DNA from: DASRTE01 sp050743145
Lineage (GTDB): Bacteria > Actinomycetota > Actinomycetes > Jiangellales > Jiangellaceae
NCBI GenBank assembly: GCA_050743145.1
Contig: JBOGDU010000305.1
Span: 1-8,648, forward strand
Reading direction: 5' to 3'
Length of the DNA stretch: 8,648 nucleotides
The position numbers and the translations under genes were made by a program. How positions within the stretch are numbered: position 1 is the stretch's first letter; each line of letters starts with the position of its first letter. Below are positions 5,250 through 8,648 of the stretch, one piece after another. A model generated the notes under the pieces. That model had not been told where the DNA came from and did no database searches. It was given only the letters and a program-made list of their open reading frames with translations.

Positions 5250-7021
5250 GTGTAGTCGCGGAACCCGCGCCCGGTCTTGCGACCGAGATACCCCGCCGTC
5301 ACGAGGTGCTCCAGCAGTGGCGCCGGCGCGAAGCCCGGCTCACGGAATTCGAGGTAGAGCGTCCGCTGGATCGCCAGCGACACGTCGAGCCCGACCACGT
5401 CGAGCAGCTCGAACGGACCCATGGGCAGCCGGCAGCCGAGCTTCATCGCGGTGTCGATGTCGTCGGTGCTCGCGTAGTGCGCCTGAAGCATCTTCACCGC
5501 GTCGTTGAGGTAGGGGAACAGCAGCGCGTTGACGATGAACCCGGCCCGGTCGCCGCAGATGACGGGGTGCTTGCCGGCCTGGCGGCACACCTGCCGGACG
5601 GTCGCGACGACGTCGTCGGCCGTCGAGACCGTCCGGACCACCTCGACCAGCGACATCACCGGCGCTGGGTTGAAGAAGTGCATGCCCACGACGTCGGCCG
5701 GGCGGGACGTGGCGGCGGCACACTCGATCACCGGCAGCGAGGAGGTGGTCGTCGCGAGGATCGTGCCCTGGGCGCAGATCTCGTCCAGCGACGCGAACAG
5801 GGCCTGCTTGACCGTCAGCTCCTCGACCACGGCCTCGACCACGAGGTCGGTGGAACCCAGGTCGTCCAACGAGGACGATCCGGTGAGCCGGGCCAGGGCG
5901 GCGTCGCGGTCGGCCTCGTCGAGCTTGCCGCGCTGGACCGCCTTCTCCATCGACCGCTCGACGCCGGCGGTGACCCGGGCGACCCGCTCGGCGCCGCGCG
6001 TGACGGACACGACGTCATAGCCGGCCGTGGCCAGCACCTCGACGATTCCGGTGGCCATCGTCCCCGACCCGATGACGCCGACCGTCCGGATCTCGCGCAC
6101 CGGGCCTGGCGCGCCGTCCGCTTCAGGGGTCAGCGTGTCGGGAACGACGACCGGCGAGTCCCCGGCCTCGTAGGTGTAGAAGCCGCGCCCGGTCTTGCGC
6201 CCCCGCATGCCGGCCGTGACCATCTGCTTGAGGACCGGAGTCGGCGCGTGCAGGCGGTCGCGGCCCTGCTTGTACATCGTGTCGAGGATCTCGTACGCGG
6301 TGTCCAGGCCGATCAGGTCGAGCAGGGCGAGCGGGCCCATCGGGTAGCCGCAGCCGAGCCGCATGGCGTCGTCGATGTCCTCCCGCGTGGCGTAGTGGGC
6401 GTCGTACATCGAGGCCGCGTGGTTGAGGTAGCCGAACAACAGCGCGTTGGCGATGAAGCCCGCCTTGTCCCCGCACTCGACGGGTGCCTTGCCGAGCCTG
6501 CGGGCCAGCACCGTCACGTCGTCGACGACATCGGGTTCGGTGACGACGGTCCGCACGACCTCGACGAACTCCTGCACCGGCGCCGGGTTGAAGAAGTGCA
6601 TGCCGACGACCCGCCGCGGCCGCTCGGTGGCGACGCTGATCTCGGTGACCGACAGCGACGACGTGTTGGTGGCGAGGATCGCCTCCGGGGTCACGATCTT
6701 GTCGATGCGGGCGAACAGGTCTCGCTTCAGGTCGAGCTGCTCCGGCACCGCCTCGACCACCAGTTCGCACCCGGCGAGCACGTCGAGGTCGGTCGTGAAC
6801 GTGATCGCGTCGAGTAGCCGGGCCTGGTCGTCCGCGGAGAGCTTGCCACGCCGCACCGCCCGGGTGGTCGAGTGCTCGACGTGACCGCGGCCGTGCTCCA
6901 GCGCTTCCGGGTCGCGCTCGACGCCGACCACGGCGAAGCCGTTGCGGGCGAACACCTCGGCGATGCCGGCACCCATCGTGCCGAGACCGACGACGCCGAC
7001 CGTCGAGATCTCACGAGCCAT
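5246..7021 (-). CDS. Tandem-fused 3-hydroxyacyl-CoA (3-hydroxybutyryl-CoA) dehydrogenase
   Basis: A 591-residue internal duplication of a complete 3-hydroxyacyl-CoA dehydrogenase. It interconverts acetoacetyl-CoA and 3-hydroxybutyryl-CoA, the step before crotonyl-CoA, the substrate of Ccr. Half 1 (1-283) has Rossmann GLGTMG (12-17) and the full catalytic set Ser121, His142 (HFFNP), Glu154 and Asn192 (GFIANALL). Half 2 (311-591) has GSGTMA (318-323) and Ser427, His448, Glu460, Asn498, at exactly the same spacings. A Pro/Asp-rich linker (284-310) joins them. Each half ends with the C-terminal dimerisation domain and GRKTGRGF. Fused enzymes of about 590 residues are known in Streptomyces. The halves differ at the cofactor site: Glu35 at the end of beta-2 in half 1 against Thr341-Arg342 in half 2. 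ATG 7021 is chosen because the family start (AREISTVGVVG) follows directly; upstream codons do not look coding. Confidence 0.93.
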   Translation of the reverse strand: MAREISTVGVVGLGTMGAGIAEVFARNGFAVVGVERDPEALEHGRGHVEHSTTRAVRRGKLSADDQARLLDAITFTTDLDVLAGCELVVEAVPEQLDLKRDLFARIDKIVTPEAILATNTSSLSVTEISVATERPRRVVGMHFFNPAPVQEFVEVVRTVVTEPDVVDDVTVLARRLGKAPVECGDKAGFIANALLFGYLNHAASMYDAHYATREDIDDAMRLGCGYPMGPLALLDLIGLDTAYEILDTMYKQGRDRLHAPTPVLKQMVTAGMRGRKTGRGFYTYEAGDSPVVVPDTLTPEADGAPGPVREIRTVGVIGSGTMATGIVEVLATAGYDVVSVTRGAERVARVTAGVERSMEKAVQRGKLDEADRDAALARLTGSSSLDDLGSTDLVVEAVVEELTVKQALFASLDEICAQGTILATTTSSLPVIECAAATSRPADVVGMHFFNPAPVMSLVEVVRTVSTADDVVATVRQVCRQAGKHPVICGDRAGFIVNALLFPYLNDAVKMLQAHYASTDDIDTAMKLGCRLPMGPFELLDVVGLDVSLAIQRTLYLEFREPGFAPAPLLEHLVTAGYLGRKTGRGFRDYT

Positions 7022-7028
7022 GCCCGGC

Positions 7029-7034
7029 AGTGTC
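7029..7034 (-). promoter_or_regulatory. Candidate -10 box for the fused dehydrogenase
   Basis: On the minus strand GACACT is followed by seven bases and then ATG at 7021, and no convincing Shine-Dalgarno sequence precedes the start, so a leaderless message is possible. The context TGGGACACTGC resembles TGGGACAATGC before the small Cys/His gene at 4374-4364. Confidence 0.35.
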
Positions 7035-7043
7035 CCACGCTCG

Positions 7044-7052
7044 TTGTCCACA
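7044..7052 (+). promoter_or_regulatory. Consensus DnaA box in the divergent promoter region
   Basis: TTGTCCACA matches the preferred Streptomyces-type DnaA box exactly. It lies 22 bases upstream of the dehydrogenase ATG and 77 bases upstream of the tail-anchored coiled-coil gene. It is single; I saw no cluster of boxes, so this is not an origin. A DnaA-bound site over the dehydrogenase promoter is possible. The match is seen; the function is inferred. Confidence 0.4.
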
Positions 7053-7116
7053 GGGCCCGGCCAGCCGGTGGCAGCGGCGGAACCACCGGTCGCACGCTCG
7101 TCATCGGCAAAGATCC

Positions 7117-7122
7117 GAAGGG
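7117..7122 (+). promoter_or_regulatory. Ribosome binding site of the tail-anchored coiled-coil gene
   Basis: GAAGGG ends seven bases before ATG at 7130. It selects this ATG over the longer open frame, which runs back to 6872 through the antisense strand of the dehydrogenase. Confidence 0.7.
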
Positions 7123-7129
7123 TGGCACC

Positions 7130-7639
7130 ATGGTGGTGGCCGGGCGGGCCCGGCGCGAGTTGCACGGGCGCCTCGAGGAGACGCTGGGCCGAGAGGAGGC
7201 TGCAACGCTGATGAGCTTGCTGCCCCCGGTCGGCTGGGCCGACGTCGCCACCAAGCGTGACCTGGACGCGTTCGCGGCAGTTACGACACGCGACCTCGAT
7301 GCGCTCGGCAACGCCCTCCGCCGCGAGATGGCCGACCTCGGCGCCGGCCTACGAGGCGAGATGGCCGACCTCGGTACCGGCTTACGAGGCGAGATGGCCG
7401 AACTACGCACCGGCCTACGAGGCGAGATCGGCGAACTGCGCACCGAAGCGCGAAGAGAGATCGCCGCCGTTCGGGCCGAGCTGGGCGAGCTCCGAGGCGG
7501 TCTGAGAGCCGAGATCGCCAGTGTGCGGGCGGAGTTCCACCGCGAGATCGCGACGCTCACCAGGACCATGGTGATCAGCCTGGTGACCGCCGTCGTGGCC
7601 GTCGCCTCGCTCGCCTTCGCCGCGGCGCTGCTGGTCTGA
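7130..7639 (+). CDS. Tail-anchored coiled-coil protein, MCUR1/CCDC90 (DUF1640)-like layout
   Basis: A 169-residue protein with head, stalk and anchor. The head (about 9-48) reads LHGRLEETLGREEAATLMSL, then LPPVGWADVATKRDLDAF; the A-T-K-x-D-L turn is typical of bacterial DUF1640/CCDC90-like proteins. The stalk (63-146) is built from 11-residue repeats: LRREMADLGAG, LRGEMADLGTG, LRGEMAELRTG, LRGEIGELRTE, ARREIAAVRAE, then one 7-residue unit and two more hendecads. The last 23 residues (147-169) form one hydrophobic helix that ends the protein, so it is probably tail-anchored in the cytoplasmic membrane with the stalk in the cytoplasm. Function is unknown; the eukaryotic relatives are mitochondrial membrane proteins linked to the calcium uniporter, and nothing here shows such a role. 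Codon 85 (7382-7384) is TTA. The gene is divergent from the dehydrogenase and ends three bases before the convergent nucS. Confidence 0.8.
   Translation: MVVAGRARRELHGRLEETLGREEAATLMSLLPPVGWADVATKRDLDAFAAVTTRDLDALGNALRREMADLGAGLRGEMADLGTGLRGEMAELRTGLRGEIGELRTEARREIAAVRAELGELRGGLRAEIASVRAEFHREIATLTRTMVISLVTAVVAVASLAFAAALLV
7316..7447 (+). repeat. Four tandem 33-bp units inside the coiled-coil gene
   Basis: Units at 7316-7348, 7349-7381, 7382-7414 and 7415-7447 each encode 11 residues starting L-R-R/G-E-M/I. They keep near-identical DNA in their first half; units 2-4 share TACGAGGCGAGAT. The first codon is CTC, CTA, TTA and CTA in order. Similarity at the level of rare codons points to recent duplication of a 33-bp unit rather than only protein-level selection. 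Confidence 0.8.
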
Positions 7640-7642
7640 CAG

Positions 7643-8302
7643 TCAGAACAAGCGGACCGTCGGGTCGTCGAGGCCGCGCAGGGCGTCGTAGTCGACCGTG
7701 ACGCAGGTGATGCCGCGGTCGACGGCGAGGGTCCGGGCCTGTGGCTTGATCTCCTGAGCCGCGAGGACGCCGCGAACGGGGGCGATCAACGGGTCGCGGT
7801 TGAGCAGATCCAGGTAACGCGTCAGCTGCTCGACACCGTCGATCTCGCCGCGCCGCTTGACCTCGACGGCGACGGCTGCGCCGACCTCGTCACGACAGAG
7901 CAGGTCGACCGGGCCGATCGCCGTCGGGTACTCGCGGCGCACCAGCCGCCAGCCGGTGCCGAAGGTGACGACGTGGTCGGCCAGCAGTTCCTGCAGGTGC
8001 GCCTCGACGCCGTCCTTCACCAGGCCGGGGTCGAGGCCGAGGTCGTGCTCGCTGTCGTGCAGCACCTCGTCGAGCGTGATCACCAGCCGTTCGCCGGCCG
8101 GATTGGCCACCGTCCATACCCCGTCGCCCTCCTCGAGCGTGCACGGCGGGCTCATCCAGTTCAGCGGTTTGTACGCGCGGTCGTCGGCATGGATCGACAC
8201 CGACCCGTCGGCCTTGACCAGGATGAGTCTGGTGGCCATCGGCAGGTGCGCGGTCAACCGCCCGGCGTAGTCGACCTGGCAGCGAGCGATGACGAGCCTG
8301 AT
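7643..8302 (-). CDS. nucS: Mismatch-specific endonuclease NucS (EndoMS), apparent ATC start
   Basis: NucS cuts both strands at mismatches and carries out the non-canonical mismatch repair of actinobacteria lacking MutS/MutL. The 219-residue protein follows the mycobacterial sequence closely: N-terminal DNA-binding domain (RLVIARCQVDYAGRLTAHLP, then HADDRAYKPLNWMSPP at 38-53) and C-terminal PD-(D/E)XK nuclease with Asp133 (GPVDLL), Glu147 and Lys149 (VAVEVKRR) and the QLTRY helix (Gln159). The C-terminal VRLF is the probable beta-clamp-binding tail. The conserved start position (normally M/V-RLVIA) is ATC at 8302-8300, six bases after GGAGG, with no in-frame ATG, GTG or TTG near it. The nearest in-frame GTG is at 8404, adding 34 unconserved residues; the first internal ATG (codon 22) would remove the first beta strands. 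It converges on the tail-anchored protein gene with a three-base gap. Confidence 0.93.
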   Translation of the reverse strand: MRLVIARCQVDYAGRLTAHLPMATRLILVKADGSVSIHADDRAYKPLNWMSPPCTLEEGDGVWTVANPAGERLVITLDEVLHDSEHDLGLDPGLVKDGVEAHLQELLADHVVTFGTGWRLVRREYPTAIGPVDLLCRDEVGAAVAVEVKRRGEIDGVEQLTRYLDLLNRDPLIAPVRGVLAAQEIKPQARTLAVDRGITCVTVDYDALRGLDDPTVRLF

Positions 8303-8308
8303 GCCACA

Positions 8309-8313
8309 CCTCC
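8309..8313 (-). promoter_or_regulatory. Strong Shine-Dalgarno sequence of nucS
   Basis: GGAGG on the minus strand (8313-8309) is followed by TGTGGC and then ATC at 8302. The six-base spacing is ideal. The two GTG triplets in GGAGGTGTGG are out of frame with nucS. The site therefore points to the ATC codon as the place of initiation. Confidence 0.7.
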
Positions 8314-8459
8314 GGTGAGGTCGTCGCCCGACACGACGCGGCCCCAGCGCGGCGACTGAGGCCAGCCGGGGACCTGGACGGCATGGAGCGCCGCCACGGA
8401 TCACACCGTACCCACCGGCCCGGCCGGCCGGCTCGTCCTTCACCCTGGACGCCGATCCG

Positions 8460-8473
8460 TGACGTGCACGTCA
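8460..8473. promoter_or_regulatory. Perfect 14-bp palindrome upstream of nucS
   Basis: TGACGTGCACGTCA reads the same on both strands. It lies about 160 bases upstream of the nucS start in the non-coding stretch, with a lower GC content than its surroundings. It could be an operator for a dimeric regulator; it is not a LexA-type SOS box (GAAC-N4-GTTC). Confidence 0.3.
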
Positions 8474-8543
8474 TTGGTCCGAGGCCGAGTGCATGCCGGG
8501 CCCGCAGACTCCCGCTCATGGCGATGACAGGGCGGCGCTGCGA

Positions 8544-8569
8544 GGCCCGGCCGGTCGGAAGCCCGGGCC
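8544..8569 (-). terminator. Candidate hairpin terminator without a U tract
   Basis: GGCCCGG (8544-8550) and CCGGGCC (8563-8569) can form a 7-bp all-GC stem with a 12-base loop. Read on the minus strand the hairpin starts seven bases after a TAG at 8579-8577, the position expected for a terminator of the partial gene at the right edge. There is no run of T after it, as is common in actinomycetes. Confidence 0.4.
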
Positions 8570-8576
8570 ACGAGCC

Positions 8577-8648
8577 CTACTCACAGCGCCCCTTCCAGTA
8601 GGGCTTGCCGTTCGCGAGTCGATCTGCACCCGAGATGATGAAGGCGGT
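8577..8648 (-). CDS. Possible C-terminal end of an unidentified gene cut by the window edge
   Basis: On the minus strand the frame is open from base 8648 to TAG at 8579-8577 and gives 23 residues: TAFIISGADRLANGKPYW then KGRCE. Most codons (18 of 23) end in G or C, the composition is protein-like rather than Arg/Pro-rich, and a hairpin follows directly after the stop. I do not recognise the family, and 23 codons are too few for a firm call. It would be the gene upstream of nucS on the same strand, separated by about 270 bases. Confidence 0.35.
   Translation of the reverse strand, partial: TAFIISGADRLANGKPYWKGRCE

Larger units (their letters stand above)
8303..8576. other. Non-coding region upstream of nucS
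   Basis: About 270 bases without a convincing gene. Open frames here (for example plus-strand 8383-8601 and the upstream extension of the nucS frame to 8443) are Arg/Pro/Gly-rich with no recognisable domain. It should hold the nucS promoter: TACGGT on the minus strand near 8409-8404 fits TANNNT, but no good -35 is placed before it. It also contains a 14-bp palindrome, a GGCCGGCC-rich patch near 8416-8432, and a hairpin at 8544-8569. Confidence 0.55.

Noticed and set aside
5306..6817. 503-residue open frame antisense to the fused dehydrogenase
   Set aside because: Composition is His/Arg/Asp/Gly/Val-rich with no recognisable motif, while the minus strand encodes an intact, well-conserved enzyme over the whole stretch.
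7022..7165. 48-residue N-terminal extension of the fused dehydrogenase
   Set aside because: The added residues (HHGATLRIFADD and so on) are not family-like, the stretch contains the promoter-type box and DnaA box, and the ATG at 7021 starts right at the conserved Rossmann strand.
7635..7647. TCTGA-CAG-TCAGA inverted repeat between the tail-anchored gene and nucS, considered as a terminator
   Set aside because: The symmetry comes from two facing TGA stop codons. The stem is only five weak pairs with a three-base loop and no T tract.
8303..8443. Upstream extension of nucS to the ATG at 8443 or the GTG at 8404
   Set aside because: The extra residues are Arg/Pro/Gly-rich and not present in known NucS proteins, and no Shine-Dalgarno sequence as good as GGAGG at 8313 serves them. 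They stay possible only if the ATC start is disproved.
8383..8601. 72-residue plus-strand open frame upstream of nucS
   Set aside because: No ribosome binding site, Arg/Pro/His-rich composition, no motif, and it overlaps the hairpin and the more protein-like minus-strand frame.
1..8648. CRISPR array, tRNA or rRNA gene, insertion sequence, phage or attachment site
   Set aside because: No direct repeats with unique spacers, no transposase or integrase, no tRNA-like cloverleaf and no rRNA sequence were seen. The only tandem repeat is the in-frame 33-bp unit of a coding region.

Overview
The window is ordinary chromosomal DNA of a high-GC actinomycete. The evidence is strong G/C bias at third codon positions, GTG starts, TANNNT-type -10 boxes next to start codons, an actinobacterial-type NucS, and a FilP/Scy-like DivIVA-domain coiled-coil protein. 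Nothing suggests a phage, plasmid, transposon or CRISPR array. From memory, Streptomyces coelicolor keeps a fused hydroxybutyryl-CoA dehydrogenase (SCO5385), nucS (SCO5388), filP (SCO5396) and scy (SCO5397) in one chromosomal neighbourhood, so this looks like a rearranged version of a conserved actinobacterial block.

Layout, left to right. (1) Bases 1-2490, plus strand: the 3' five-sixths of crotonyl-CoA carboxylase/reductase (ccr), then 42 bp later a 437-residue DivIVA-domain protein made largely of 11-residue coiled-coil repeats. (2) Bases 2481-4358, minus strand: a probable three-gene operon transcribed leftwards, a small Cys/His protein followed by two different alpha/beta hydrolases. (3) Bases 4395-4616, plus strand: an FmdB-type zinc-ribbon protein, divergent from that operon across 36 bp, with leaderless-type promoters on both sides. 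(4) Bases 4623-7021, minus strand: a tandem-duplicated 3-hydroxyacyl-CoA dehydrogenase followed by a translationally coupled GNAT acetyltransferase. (5) Bases 7130-7639, plus strand: a tail-anchored coiled-coil protein with 33-bp tandem repeats. (6) Bases 7643-8302, minus strand: the mismatch endonuclease NucS, whose conserved start position holds ATC instead of ATG or GTG. (7) Bases 8303-8648: intergenic DNA, a candidate terminator, and probably the last 23 codons of another minus-strand gene.

Functionally, the dehydrogenase (acetoacetyl-CoA to 3-hydroxybutyryl-CoA) and Ccr (crotonyl-CoA plus CO2 to ethylmalonyl-CoA) belong to the same C4-CoA branch, which feeds the ethylmalonyl-CoA pathway and polyketide extender units. 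The FilP-like protein and NucS belong to polar growth and mutation avoidance. They appear to be neighbours by synteny rather than by pathway.

I found no clear new multi-gene defence or metabolic system. The points most worth a second look are the ATC start of nucS, the differing cofactor signatures in the two halves of the dehydrogenase, the uninterrupted hendecad arrays, TTA codons in three genes (one at codon 10 of the FilP-like gene), and a consensus DnaA box in the only roomy divergent promoter region.
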